Both the position numbers and the translations under genes were made by a program. This document shows, one piece after another, positions 12,420 to 42,573 of a DNA stretch of 64,000 nucleotides. Each line of letters starts with the position of its first letter. The stretch's first letter is position 1. The notes beneath the pieces are model-generated. The model saw only the letters and a list, made by a program, of their open reading frames with translations, was not told where the DNA came from and did not search any database. Source of the stretch: Ridgeia piscesae (taxonomy: Eukaryota; Annelida; Polychaeta; Sabellida; Siboglinidae); the NCBI GenBank assembly GCA_025642075.2, contig JAODUO010001382.1, forward strand, positions 1 through 64,000, read 5' to 3'.

Positions 12420-14560
12420 AATGTACAGTAGAAAACCATAGGCCCTCTAAATTCTAAAAAAATCTACACTTTTCTGTAGAAAACTATAGGCCCCATAACA
12501 TCTATAGAATAATCTATAGTTTTTCTATAAAATAGTCTTTAGAAAACTATAGACCCCGTGAATTCTATAGAAAATGTATAGTTTCCTATAGAATTCTATA
12601 GAAAACTATAGACCCCATACAATCTATAGAAAAATCTATAGAATTCTTTAGAAGACTATAGAAAAATATATAGTTTTCTATAGAAAACTATAGGCCCCAT
12701 AAAATCTATAGAAAAATCTATAGTTTTCTATAGAAAACTATAGGCCCCATAAAATCCATAGAAAAATCTATAGTTTTCTATAGAAAAATCTATAGTTTTC
12801 TATAGAAAACTATAGGCCCCATAAAATCTATAGAAAAATCTATAGTTTTCTATAGAGAACTATAGGCCCCATAAAATCCATAGAAAAATCTATAGTTTTC
12901 TATAGAAAAATCTATAGTTTTCTATAGAAAACCATAGGCCCCATAACATCTATAGAAAAATCTATAGTTTTTCTATAAAATATTCTTTAGAAAACTATAG
13001 ACCCCGTGAATTCTATAGAAAATGTATAGTTTCCTATAGAATTCTATAGAAAACTATAGACCCCATACAATCTATAGACAAATCTATAGAATTCTTTAGA
13101 AGACTATAGAAAAATATATAGTTTTCTATAGAAAACCATAGGCGCTGTAAAATCTATAGAAAAATCTAGTTTTCTATAGAAAACTATAGGCCCCATAAAA
13201 TCCATAGAAAAATCTATAGTTTTCTATAGAAAACCATAGGCCCCATAACATCTATAGAAAAATCTATAGTTTTTTCTATAAAATATTCTTTAGAAAACTA
13301 TAGACCCCGTGAATTCTATAGAAAAATAGTTTCCTATAGAATTCTATAGAAAACTATAGACCCCATACAATCTATAGAAAAATCTATAGAATTCTTTAGA
13401 AGACTATAGAAAAATATATAGTTTTCTATAGAAAACTATAGGCCCCATAAAATCTATAGAAAAATCTATAATTTTCTATAGAAAACTATAGGCCCCATAA
13501 AATCCATAGAAAAATCTATAGTTTTCTATAGAAAAATCTATAGTAATCTATAGAAAACTATAGGCCCCATAACATCTATAGAAAAATCTATAGTTTTTCT
13601 ATATAAGATATTCTTGAGAAAACTATAGACCCCTTGCATGCTATAGACAATCTATAGTTTCCTATATAATTTTACAGAAAACTGTAGACCCCATAAAATC
13701 TATAGAAAAATATATAGAATTCTATAGAAAACTATAGAAAAATCTAAAAATTTCTGTAGAAAACTATAAGCCCTGTAAAATCTATAGAAAAGTCTGCAGA
13801 ATTATATAGAAAACAATAAGCCCCATAAAATCAATAGAAAAATCTATAGTTTTTTTCTATAAAATATTATTTAGAAAACTATAGACCCCTTGCATGCTAT
13901 AGAAAATCTATAGTTTCCTAGATAATTTTACAGAAAACTGTAGACCCCATAAAATCTATAGAAAAATATATAGAATTCTATAGAAAACTATAGAAAAATC
14001 TACAAATTTCTGTAGAAAACTATAGGCCCTGTAAAATCTTTAGAAAAATCTATAGTTTTCTATAAAAACCATAGGCTTGGGAAAAAAATTTTAGAAAAAT
14101 CTATAGTTTTCTATAAAAACTATAGTTTTCTATAGAAAAACTATGGTTTTTTTTTAAAAATTTTTTATAAGGAAAAAAAAATTTTTAGTTTTCCCATAGA
14201 AAACTATAGCCCAAAAAACAAACTATAGAAAAATCTATGGTTTTTTTTATAAAATATTCTTTAGAAAACTATAACCCCGTTTTATAGAAAATTTATAGTT
14301 TCCTATAGAATTCTATAGAAAACTATAGACCCCCTACAATCTATAGAAAAATCTATAGTTTTTTCTATAAAAAATTTTTTTTAGAAAACTTTAGGCCCCC
14401 AAATTTTATAGAAAAAATTTCCCTTTGAATTCTATAGAAAACTTGCCCCAAAATTTTATAGAAAAAATATAGAATTCTTTAGAAAACTATAGAAAAAACT
14501 ATAAATTTTTTTAGAAAAATTTTTTTTCCCCACCAAAATTAAAAGAAAATTCCCTTTAAA
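12420..14560. repeat. Large CTATAG-based satellite with higher-order units
   Basis: More than 2 kb is built from CTATAGAAAACTATAGGCCC, ATAAAATCTATAGAAAAATC and TATAGTTTTCTATAGAAAAC blocks. A longer block with GACCCCGTGAATTCTATAG recurs near 12554, 13003 and 13309, so there is higher-order structure with periods near 450 and 300 bases. The core palindrome is shared with the array at 5630-6540, but the GGCCCC-containing unit is specific to this one. From about 14050 the array degrades in a way that looks technical (see the next entry). Confidence 0.85.
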
Positions 14561-15170
14561 ATTCAAGAAAAAAATCTTTTTTTTAGGAATTTATAAAGGG
14601 GAAATTTTTATTTAAAAAATTAGGGTTTTTAAACGCTTTCAATTTCCCCCAAACCGTTAATAATTAATTAATTTCCCTAAATCCAACCCATTTAAATTAA
14701 ACGGAAAAAAAACTGGGTTTTATTAGCCTGCTAATTTTTAAAGGGAAGGGGCAAATTTTGGGAAAAAATTCCCAAAGGTTTTTCTAAAGGTTTACAACTT
14801 TATTTGAAACCTGTTAAACCAGTTTCCTTCAATTTCTTTGGGAACATAGGAATGTTTTTTAAATTAAAGCGCGAAAGTCTGTTTTTAACATTTTACCCCT
14901 CCAAGCCAGAGGACCAAAACAAATAGGAAATGGGGAAACAATGAGGAGTAAAAAAATTGCCCCAAGGTTTTACATTTAAGCGGAAATTGGGGGATGTGTT
15001 TCATGAAACTTTCTTTGAAATAATTTGTTAAAAAAATTAAAAAAAAGGCCTTTCAGAACAATTTTTTAAAATTTTGCAACTAAAGTTGTTTTTAAAGTTT
15101 ATCCAAAGAAGCCCCCAAAACCCAAAGCAATTGGAAATTCCGGGAACACCCTTTAGTAAAATTTAGGCAT
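14050..15170. other. Probable low-quality / uncorrected sequence with a false partial duplication
   Basis: The sequence is dominated by homopolymer runs (AAAAAAATTTTT, CCCCAAA, GGGGAAA) without normal texture. Its last 180 bases are a distorted copy of about 15225-15405. The order of landmarks is the same (CTTTCT-TGAAATAATT, TATCCAA, CAATTGG, GGGAACAC.TTTAGTA, TTTAGGCA), but with many substitutions to flanking bases. This is more like an unpolished read segment joined to its polished counterpart than a biological repeat. Confidence 0.6.
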
Positions 15171-15405
15171 TTGAATATTGGGATCTTTGTATTTGTTTTT
15201 GGTAAAATCTGTACATGTGTGCATCGCACAACTTTCTATGAAATAATTAGTATAACAACAATAAAACATGCTACAGAATCAATCACACTTAACATAGTGT
15301 CACTATTAAGTATGTTAATGTGTCTATCCAATGACATTGCCCATCACAACCCAAGTCAATTGGCAATATTACCTGGGAACACATTTAGTATTTTAATTTA
15401 GGCAG

Positions 15406-18400
15406 TAGAATATTGTATAACTTCATGTATGCCTCTGCTGTTATTGCTGTAGAATATGCATGGTCAAAATATACAATACACAATCAATCTTTTACTAGTA
15501 ATTGTTTTGACATACATAATAAGTCACTAGTGTCCGATATTAAAAAATTGACAGATTAATAAATTTCTAAATAACCGACAACGTTTTTTATCCCCCAAAA
15601 CATTATGTACCCAAATGTGGATCTCACCTTTAAGAATTTGCAGTTTTGCTTTGCAAATGACAAACAAGCACACATTTGTTTTAGTTGGGGGTCAGAATAG
15701 TCTCGTGACAGCAGGTAGTAATATCACTGATCCCATGATTAAAATTAATAGTTACATGAGTGAAAAACATTTAGAACCTTACATTGGCCCATAGCCTGCA
15801 TTGTTACCTGCAAGGGTTGTAAACATCATGATCAAAGTACAACAGAGGACTGCTGTTACTAATTGCAGTTAACAGCCTAGTGCAAATTAGGCAATAAGAT
15901 CACAATCTTAGTAGTGTCCTGTGTTTCCTAGCAAGAGTGAAAAGACTATCCATACCCAATACAAACATCACTGCCTGGATGAAGCCCCATCATCTCTCTA
16001 GTGCACTTGCATTTCTTACCAGTTCACAGTCATATGTTAGGGCATGATGAAAAGACAAACCACTGCAACAGAGGTCAGCTTTAAATGTTGCTAACTTTGA
16101 GTGTTTAAATAAATCTTCAAATTTGTTGGTACTAATGGCTGTTGGAGAATGATTATCGACCAACATGACTAGTATATTGAATCGGAAATGAATAGTGTTA
16201 CTGTGTATAACGAAATAAGACTATAAAATAAGAATACGTAGGAAAATTATATTTTAATAAGGCATGTATTCTGCTTTCAATAGTACCGCATACATCAGCA
16301 TTGTTCAGTTAGTGCAGTCAGTGTTTTGATAACTGGAAGGTGTCATAATCACTTCCAGAAATTATTGTAGGAAAATGGCTAAAGGTTGTTTGAAACCTTA
16401 TGCAAGCAGCCATACAAAAAAAAACGTATATATCTCGAAGGAAACAGTTGGGTAAAACCCCACCCACAAGTGAAACTTATGTATAAACCCCATTCTAAAA
16501 AATATTCTTAAATTAAAAACAAAATGTTAGTATTTAGAATGACCAGCATTTGAGATTTTGGAAAATGCAAATTATGACTTTGATTATGACAAATAGGTGT
16601 GATTGAGACAAGGGGACATTTGATTGCCTTTACTTAACTTAAACATTTTATTTCCTTATATGTGTGCAAGTGGGCTTGTATAATTGGTTTACTATGTAAT
16701 TTATGTGAGCTGCTTATGTAGGAGTGGGTTTTGTTTGTTTGTAATGATGTCTGAATGACTCAGAACACATACATATTAATTAAATATTGTGGAAGGTTAG
16801 TCATATAATGGAATTCATACAGAAGTACTACATTGAAAAGAGTAAACATTCTGTTGTTGCAGATGTTACCTGGTGAACACCAACACCTGCCATTACTGTA
16901 CTGATCTGTTGAGGGTAGGTTGGCCTAGTGACCCTGGCTAGCAGTAGCGAATAAATAATAATGATGCTAACCCACCATAAAAAAGACTGATAATAGGTGT
17001 TTCAAGAGGATCTTCTCAAAAGCCAATCCCACCAGTGACCACTTTTTGCATTTTGAGGTACATAAGATAATTGTGTGCAGTTTCTTGTGTGGTATCTTTA
17101 CCACTTTAACTTAATGCTTTGCAAAAGTAAATTTGTTACTCATTAACTGGAAACACTAGTCTGAGGACCCTATTGGGGCCTGTGGAATAATTCAATCAAA
17201 TTTGGGCTACTTAGTGCATAGTGAACACAATGTCACAGATTCATCTACACCAAATTAAGATCTGAACACTCAAATACAGTACCAAGTTGTTTATATTCTG
17301 TAGTTTTTTATGACATAGGTACATGTGAAAACAAAAGATGACAAAACATTGACATTATTTACATATCATGTCACAGAGAGATGTATCCCATCTTACATAT
17401 GTATCATTTTTTCAGATGAAGGATTCACAAATACAAAGCACACCTTTCAAAGGATGTCACCAGATGACATTGTCCCTCACGGCAGTATGGATGTCACATT
17501 GCAAAGCCTTTAACTTGTAGTGTCAAACAAACCAGAGAAGCTGGTGAGTCATGTCACTGGTAGGTATATCAATCACAGCAATTAATACATATGATATTGT
17601 GAACCCAGTGGAATATTATCATGACACTTGGGTGTCTAGTTAATCATCATAGTCCTGCACTTTTATTCCAACTGACTATGGCAGTCTGGTCAAATGTGAT
17701 GACGCTGGTCATACCAGTCTCTCATCCCTCATCTTCAGATCATTCTGTCTGCAACAGTCCAGAAGAAGAGTTAAGAACAGTGATCCAGATCTGCGGTAGC
17801 AGGTGGCCAACGATATCTGATGATGACTCAAACGATTTGACACTAATGAAAACTAGAAAAATTTGTGACACAACAACAAAAAACAATTTCCTTTTTCTGC
17901 TGCAAAAAACCGAGCTAGTATACTATTACCTTATGCCTGTTAGACGTCCCATTGAACATGTGATATGATGATACACATTAGCGATACATTCTGACATTTG
18001 ATTTATAGTAAACAATAATTATCTTATAATGATTATTAGTAATTGGCAAAACTGTGTGATTCATCAATATCACATCAAGAAGTCAGCGAATTGGTTGATT
18101 TGTTTGTGAAATACTTTAATAAAATTATCACAGCGTTTCAAACAAATAATTTTTATGTTAAATCAGCATTTTGCAAACACATGAATTTATGATTGTGGTG
18201 TTGATAACATATACACCCGCACTTATCCAATATACTGTATACAATACATTAAAACTCCAATTCAATATTCTCATGTGAGTTGCACAATGTCCTTATTACA
18301 CATCTATTTATTATTCAGACTATATTATTAATTGCATGGCAGCATGCATATCTAAATAACATTATTTATATAATTAAACAAAGTGTATTAACATTTTATT

Positions 18401-20160
18401 AAATTAAATAGAAATTATATTAAAGGATGCTCATGTATAACATCCTGTCAAAAAAATAAGTTTGCAACAAAGATTTACGTTGCAATTCAAGAAGATAAGA
18501 TTTATTTTCTTTAATATGTCTCATTCATGCAGCCATACAAGTATAAATTGCTCTGTTTAGGTTTGAATTGCAAAATAATTTTTTGCAATACCTGTTGAAC
18601 TACATATTACTTACCTACTACCTACTTTGGTCAAACAACGAGTCTGCACGCAAATCACACATAGATAACAGACCGATGCTTCCCAACATTTATGTCATTG
18701 ACAGATGTCTTGACTGTCATAAGCATAGCTCATGCAGGCATCTGTCAGCACGATCGAGAACGCAGCTTTCTCCAGACAACATACAAATTCGATGTGCGTC
18801 GACATTGGGACGCAGTATCCACACAAACACAATGCCACATTTACATTGTTCCCAAAATCAAACATCCTCGATTCCATAAAAATTGCGATCTTTTCTCGCC
18901 GTCTCGTCGACTCTCGGCGGGGTTTAAATGACGCCTCGCACCTCGGCTCGCACGCTGGGTTAAGCAAGAATTAATGGCTTTACGTGTGTCACTTGTGCTA
19001 TAGATGCTTCTCTCACTTGTGCTACAAATGCTTCCTCTGTCGGATCCATTTTCTACTGTGAGTTATCCAAGACCACTAGCAAATAGCGTAGCTCCTCGCT
19101 AACGTAAAACACTTCCGACATTTGTAAACAACAGACAAAAAAATAATCCGGACTGACCTTCCTTTCGGTAGGCCCGCCCCTTGAAGCCTGTCAAAATCTG
19201 CTCTCGGGAAGTGTCACGTTTCGAATTTTTCCATTGGTTAAAAATCGATAATATAATTTCACCTTTTTTATTACGAATGCAAATAAATATTATTTGTTGA
19301 CACATAGGACCCCCCTTTCGTGTATAATAAGGTACCATATCTTTGTTTTTGCGCAGAAATGTCTAATAACGAAGAAAACCGAAAGAAACCAAAATTTTAC
19401 ATGGGCTAGATAGGAGGTAATCAAACCACTCGGCTTGGAATAAAGATGGCGTTACGCAGTGTTCTATGACGACGATTTAGGCACTGAAAATATTTTTTTC
19501 CCAGTTTGTCTGATAAGTGAATATGCTTCTTTCACCATTAATGTATACTTATATAGTATACATTTAGGTATATGGAATGTTACAGCTGTGTTTCAGTTCC
19601 CCTTTAAGTAGCGGTGTGTGCTGCCTCTGGTGCGCGTGGTGTAGGCCGACACGCGCGCTCGCACACGGTGAACCGGTTTTTTATTTTTACAAGATTTGGA
19701 AACCGTTTTTCATAATCAAAACCGATATTCCATGAAATATGTAACAACATCACTGGCAATACTTCTTAATCTTGCATGTCCATGTAAAACACAAGAATTA
19801 AACGAAAACACAAGACGTTCAATATATCATGTTGTTCCCTTCCGTCGGGAAGAGGAGATGGCACAGGTCGGTCGATTACAATTGTCCCAGTAATTCCAAT
19901 AACCAAACCTCTCACGAGCGGTTGAACAATAATATGCCTAGGCTTATGACTGTCGATAAAATTATGAAAAAACATCTCGGAAGTTACCGGTACTTATAAT
20001 GTAATATACTATGGCATTGTTGAAAGTAGAATTTCTTTCAGAAACTCCGTTCCAATTCTTAAAGCATTACGTGCATTATTTCAAAATGTCATCCGATGAA
20101 GATCGCGTCGAGTGCTTAGACGACGACGGGAAATGACGCAATAAATTGCGCCGCAGAAAC
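15406..20160. other. Intergenic spacer, no supported gene
   Basis: AT-rich sequence with several 60-115-residue open frames (for example near 17325-17968 and 18568-18970). They overlap in several frames, show no recognised motif and cannot be tied into a spliced model. Sequence near 18880-18960 and 19140-19230 is GC-richer and could be promoter-proximal, but no transcript unit can be assigned. Confidence 0.45.
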
Positions 20161-20164
20161 AAAA

Positions 20165-20250
20165 AACTTTATAAAACAGGAAATCGGGTCAGCGCTCTAC
20201 GTCATAGTAACACGAGTTTAGAAATGGCGCACTTTGTCATTACAACGTGA
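20165..20250 (+). promoter_or_regulatory. Possible core promoter and upstream ORF of the KASH gene
   Basis: A TATA-like ACTTTATAAAAC lies near 20168, about 120 bases before the chosen start codon. An ATG at 20224 (GAAATGGCG context) opens an eight-codon frame ending TGA at 20250, 40 bases before the main ATG. If transcription starts near 20195, that short frame would be an upstream ORF. Assigned from position only. Confidence 0.3.
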
Positions 20251-20290
20251 GCAGTACGAAAGTGAGTTGATCAGTTCGCCACCGCGAAAA

Positions 20291-37469
<17,179 letters not shown>

Positions 37470-37639
37470 CCGACCGCCAGGTGACGCCACTAGCGGGAAG
37501 CTGTCGCCGGCGAAACGTGTGTACATTAGTTAATGAAGCCGCAGTTTTATCACACTATGCGCGGGTCAAACATTGCCCGAAGCAGCAGTAACGTATTTGC
37601 AATTCCTGATAATTATTGTCCGCATACGGCGATGATAAA

Positions 37640-39115
37640 TGTAGAGTCGTGTTCCTACCTGAGCGTGGTTGTGTATCACTGCGCGTGGGTGACGCGCGAC
37701 ATTGTAGTCGTGTTACTACCTGAGCGTGGTTGTGTATCACTGCGTGTGGGTGACGCGCGACATTGTAGTCGTGTTCCTACCTGAGCGTGGTTGTGAATCA
37801 CTGCGTGTGGATGACGCGCGACATTGTAGTCGTGTTACTACCTGAGGGTGGTTGTGTATCACTGCGTGTGGATGACGCGCGACATTGTAGTCGTGTTACT
37901 ATCTGAGCGTGGTTGTGAATCACTGCGTGTGGATGATGCGCGACATTGTAGTCGTGTTACTACCTGAGCGTGGTTGTGTATCACTGCGTGTGGATGACGC
38001 GCGACATTGTAGTCGTGCTACTACCTGAGCGTGGTTGTGTATCTCTGCGTGTGGGTGACGCGCGACATTGTAGTCGTGTTCCTACCTGAGCGTGGTTGTG
38101 TATCACTGCGTGTGGATGACGCGCGACATTGTAGTCGTGCTACTACCTGAGCGTGGTTGTGTATCTCTGCGTGTGGGTGACGCGCGACATTGTAGTCGTG
38201 TTACTACCTGAGCGTGGTTGTGTATCACTGCGTGTGGATGACGCGCGACATTGTAGTCGTGTTACTACCTGAGCGTGGTTGTGTATCTCTGCGTGTGGAT
38301 GACGCGCGACATTGTAGTCGTGTTACTGCATGAGCGTGGTTGTGTATCACTGCGTGTGGATGACGCGCGACATTGTAGTCGTGTTACTGCCTGAGCGTGG
38401 TTGTGTATCACTGCGTGTGGATGACGCGCGACATTGTAGTCGTGTTACTGCCTGAGCGTGGTTGTGTATCACTGCGTGTGGATGACGTGCGACATTGTAG
38501 TCGTGTTCCTACCTGAGCGTGTTTGTGTATCACTGCGTGTGGATGACGCGCGACATTGTAGTCGTGTTACTACCTGAGGGTGGTTGTGTATCACTGCGTG
38601 TGGATGACGTGCGACATTGTAGTCGTGTTCCTACCTGAGCGTGTTTGTGTATCACTGCGTGTGGATGACGCGCGACATTGTAGTCGTGTTCCTACCTGAG
38701 CGTGGTTGTGTATCACTGCGTGTGGATGACGCGCGACATTGTAGTCGTGTTACTACCTGAGCGTGGTTGTGTATCACTGCGTGTGGATGACGCGCGACAT
38801 TGTAGTCGTGTTCCTACCTGAGCGTGGTTGTGTATCACTGCGTGTGGATGACGCGCGACATTGTAGTCGTGTTCCTACCTGAGCGTGGTTGTGTATCACT
38901 GCGTGTGGATGACGCGCGACATTGTAGTCGTGTTCCTACCTGAGCGTGGTTGTGTATCACTGCGTGTGGGTGACGCGCGACATTGTAGTCGTGTTACTAC
39001 CTGAGCGTGGTAGTGTATCACTGCGTGTGGATGACGCGCGACATTGTAGTCGTGTTACTATCTGAGCGTGGTTGTGTATTACTGCGCGTTGGTGACGCGC
39101 GACATTGTAGTAGGC
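37640..39115. repeat. 61-bp minisatellite, array A, about 24 copies
   Basis: Unit of 61 bases including TAGTCGTGTTACTACCTGAG, CGTGGTTGTGTATCACTGCG and TGTGGATGACGCGCGACATT. It starts about 170 bases after the KASH stop codon, so it may lie in the 3' UTR. Units vary at a few fixed positions (GGATG/GGGTG, GTTCC/GTTAC). Confidence 0.95.
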
Positions 39116-39717
39116 GGACAGTAGTATTGGGTTTGTAACTATTCCGGCACTTCAACATTTTTTAAGTGAGTAAACTTAGACGCAATGCAGCACAGAGTTC
39201 GCATGGCAGAAACTGGTCCGAAAAAGCAGAAGCGATGTTCCGGAGGAGAACATGTACCTGTAAACCTTAGAGTATCGTACGTACAAAAGAAAATTAATCA
39301 AATTAAAAATTCTGCAATTTTTCAAAAGGTTGACAAGATAAAGCAAAATCATAGATGGTCGAGACGCTTGGCTTAGAGGGTGGCACCAGTGTCTAAAGAT
39401 TGGCCCAGGTCTTCTACGTCTGTAGTTGACAGCAACTGGTGTTTGCGGTGACGACACAGAATGGATGGTGTATCTGTGCTACACATGTTGAGATGAACTA
39501 GCCATGTGCGCATTTCTGATACGAGGTCACCCTAGCAAGTCCTCGATTTAGAGCGGAATCATAGCAAACGGTTTAAATACACACTGAAGAGATGTGATTC
39601 TGACCCTAACATATACGAAAATGCGGTCGGTTATTCAAAGTGGGCACAATATTCTGGTTACACGTGTCGTCACAGTTGGACGCTTAGTAGAGTAAAGATT
39701 GGTCTGATAAGCCAGCT
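39116..39717. other. Unique tail of unit A; short open frame not supported as a gene
   Basis: A plus-strand frame at 39185-39376 encodes a basic 63-residue product with PKKQKR and VQKKINQIKNS. In unit B the same frame is broken by GGA to TGA near 48281, so it is unlikely to be an important gene. It may be transposon-derived. Confidence 0.4.
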
Positions 39718-39734
39718 ACACACACACACACACA

Positions 39735-39805
<71 letters not shown>

Positions 39806-39830
39806 GCACGCACGCACGCGCGCATACGCA
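39718..39830. repeat. (CA)n / (CACG)n tract at the junction of units A and B
   Basis: The microsatellite joins the end of unit A (GATAAGCCAGCTACACACAC) to the start of unit B (CGCATACGCACCTACATTGC). A similar tract follows unit B at 48757-48808, and another precedes unit A. Confidence 0.95.
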
Positions 39831-40564
39831 CCTACATTGCTAATAATAACCTTTGATATTACAGCTAATGTATACTGTATACAAAACTATTTTGGCGAAC
39901 AAAATATATCAAACGAGTAAGCACACAAATACATTTAATTGGACTATGCAAGATGAATCGTTGTGTTTTCCGGGAATAATTTATTGGCAAATCGTAAATT
40001 CGAAACGTGAATTATACCAAGCAGCTAAACCCCACGAATAACACTAGTTTATGCCCCACGAGGACACATCGACGAGACGCATATTTCCGTTGTCTATGCG
40101 CATGAATCAATGCTACTTTAGCGTCTGCTTGCGATTATATTTAATTAAAAAAGTAAATCTAAATATAATTTTAAGTCTGTCACTCTGGGTCGGTATATTT
40201 CAAACCAACAGCCATTCCATCCAAAACCTGGCACGGATTTTGAGCGACAGAAATGTACAGCCAATAAACTTCAAATCCAACGGACATGGCATAGTTGCCA
40301 AGACGTAACCTTGATGTACATACTTATTTAACATAATGGTTCCCGTCCCAATGGGATTCGCTGGAGTCGGTGCTTTTGTCTTTGGTGTGGATGCGGGCGG
40401 ATGCACTGTACCACAACGGGTGGTAAAGTCGCGACCGACGAGGTCAATGGAAACGAAATTACAGCTGACTCAGCTGACATACACTGCCTAGAGGTAATAC
40501 AAAGGTGTCGCCTCTGGAGACTACGCGGTCCCATTTCTGACTCCATCAATAATAGCCCGCACTT

Positions 40565-41196
40565 AGTCTGGCGCCCCACTGCTGGCACCATCACCGACAG
40601 CATGCTGTGAGAGAGGCATCCCACTTCTGGCACCATCACCGACAGCACGCCGTGAGTTTAACGCCCCACTTCTGACACCATCAACGACAGCACGCCGTGA
40701 GTTTAACGCCCCACTTCTGACACCATCAACGACAGCACGCCGTGAGTTTAACGCCCCACTTCTGACACCATCACCGACAGCCCGCCGTGAGTTTAACGCC
40801 CCACTTCTGACACCATCAACGACAGCACGCCGTGAGTTTAACGCCCCACTTCTGACACCATCACCGACAGCACGCCGTGAGTTTAACGCCCCACTTCTGA
40901 CACCATCAACGACAGCCCGCCGTGAGTTTAACGCCCCACTTCTGACACCATCACCGACAGCACGCCGTGAGTTTAACGCCCCACTTCTGACACCATCAAC
41001 GACAGCACGCCGTGAGTTTAACGCCCCACTTCTGACACCATCAACGACAGCCCGCCGTGAGTTTAACGCCCCACTTCTGACACCATCACCGACAGCACGC
41101 CGTGAGTTTAACGCCCCACTTCTGACACCATCAACGACAGCACGCCGTGAGTTTAACGCCCCACTTCTAACACCATCAACGACAGCACGCCGTGAG
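40565..41196. repeat. 45-bp minisatellite at the 3' end of GPCR copy B, about 13-14 copies
   Basis: Same unit as at 33490-33852 with six more copies; the 270-base difference between the two unit offsets is exactly six units. Two unit variants alternate irregularly (CATCAACGACAGC and CATCACCGACAGC). Confidence 0.92.
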
Positions 41197-42189
41197 TCTG
41201 GCGCGCGTCCTCTGACAGAAAAGTCGCGCGTCGTTGCGGAACATGCGGCTCGCGACGCCGTAGATGAACGGGTTGATGCCGTACGTGAGCAGAAACAGCT
41301 GCTGCACGTCGACGGGCACCGAGGCGCCGAAGTAGAAGAGCCACTTGGGCAGCCAACACGCGACGAACACGACGGTGACGATGAGCAGCAACGACACGTT
41401 CTTGTATGCCGTTGCCCGACTCGCCGCATGGCTGTGGTAAACGGTCATGGGGCTTGCGGCCCTGCGCGACGGCGAGACGCCGCTCGTCGTTGCGGACACG
41501 CTGGGGATGACGGGACGGTTTCCGGATCCGCCGGAAGAGGGCCGCAGTTGCGCGGTGCCGGACCAGAACACAGCGACGCGGATGCGAGAACGTTTTGCTT
41601 GGCCGAGCAGCAACGCCGCCATCCACGTGTAGCACACAAGCATGACGAGGACGCTGGAGAGGGTGACGCTCACACGGACAACGCGACTGAGGAGAAACAC
41701 CTGTCGCGCTCGCGCCAGGGCCATCAGCGCAGCGCCGGCGAAAGCCAGGACAGCGACGATGGCCAACACCAGCCTCGCTCTCTTGACGCTGATGTTGAAC
41801 TTGTGGGGACGTCTCACCGCCAGGAGACGCTCGATCGCGACGTACGCTAGGAGAGCGATGGAGAAGACGGCTGACGCATGGGCGGTCCAAATGGCGACGT
41901 GCGTATTAATGAATGGTCTTGGCGCGCTGGTCAAGACGATGCCGCAGACACACACCGCGGTGTCCACCACCGCTAACGCGAACATGTAGAGTCGCGTGGA
42001 TGACGTCACACGTCCGACGTACACAGCAAACACGAACACATTTCCTGGCAGGCTTAGCGTGCACACGACAAACGCGAGCGGGTTGTTGAACACACCCGTA
42101 AAGCCTGTTTCCTCTTCCGTTGTCTCGTTGAACGCGTCGAGAGTGATACCCGAGTAGTTAGTCCTGCTGGGTGTGTTAAAGGCATCCAT
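41176..42189 (-). CDS. Class A GPCR, copy B, intronless, 337 residues
   Basis: Nearly identical to copy A, with the same landmarks and the same stop codon inside the 45-bp array. Visible residue changes are AFIAIE to AYVAIE in TM3, PSFGG to PSSGG, IPGVS to IPSVS, and SAVTVCH to SPMTVYH. The last three changes sit in the third intracellular loop, which contacts G proteins and arrestins in this family. Both copies are intact. Confidence 0.87.
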   Translation of the reverse strand: MDAFNTPSRTNYSGITLDAFNETTEEETGFTGVFNNPLAFVVCTLSLPGNVFVFAVYVGRVTSSTRLYMFALAVVDTAVCVCGIVLTSAPRPFINTHVAIWTAHASAVFSIALLAYVAIERLLAVRRPHKFNISVKRARLVLAIVAVLAFAGAALMALARARQVFLLSRVVRVSVTLSSVLVMLVCYTWMAALLLGQAKRSRIRVAVFWSGTAQLRPSSGGSGNRPVIPSVSATTSGVSPSRRAASPMTVYHSHAASRATAYKNVSLLLIVTVVFVACWLPKWLFYFGASVPVDVQQLFLLTYGINPFIYGVASRMFRNDARLFCQRTRARLTACCR

Positions 42190-42231
42190 TCCTGTGATGC
42201 ATCCGATATCAGTGTATTTCAGTGACTCCTG

Positions 42232-42573
42232 TTAGTGCAAATATGCTATGATGTATATGCAATCAATGTCGACAGCACCACAGCCAAGAGTGAGTCTTCG
42301 TGCTTGGCAGTAATGTTGGTTTGGCACCTTCTTACGTAGGCACGGTATATTATCGTGAAAAGTATGCACTTCGTTGAGAGTGTACGTGTCAATTTGCCGA
42401 TAGCGCAAAGAGAACCCAACCTTTGCAGAAGCAGTTAGCTTGGTATCGTTCGCGACCACAGTCACGTTGATGGATGGACATTTCAAGCACAGTCCATCGC
42501 TGTCCAACTGGTATGCACCTTGCACCATATTATGGGCACCTTGCGAAGATGATGCTACTGTTATTTCTGTCAT
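42232..42573 (-). CDS. Open frame of 113 residues upstream of GPCR copy B, doubtful
   Basis: Counterpart of 34888-35229 with two residue changes (T to I near the start, I to L near the end). Same doubts apply. Confidence 0.25.
   Translation of the reverse strand: MTEITVASSSQGAHNMVQGAYQLDSDGLCLKCPSINVTVVANDTKLTASAKVGFSLRYRQIDTYTLNEVHTFHDNIPCLRKKVPNQHYCQARRLTLGCGAVDIDCIYIIAYLH

Noticed and set aside
17325..17968. Two plus-strand open frames with possible acceptor-like sequence
   Set aside because: No phase-compatible partner exons and no motif; could not be supported as a gene.
40563..41429. 288-residue minus-strand frame with SRRAVVDGVRSGALN repeats, and the shorter version at 33489-34085
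   Set aside because: A second frame through the 45-bp minisatellite continuing into the out-of-frame receptor end; not the receptor frame.
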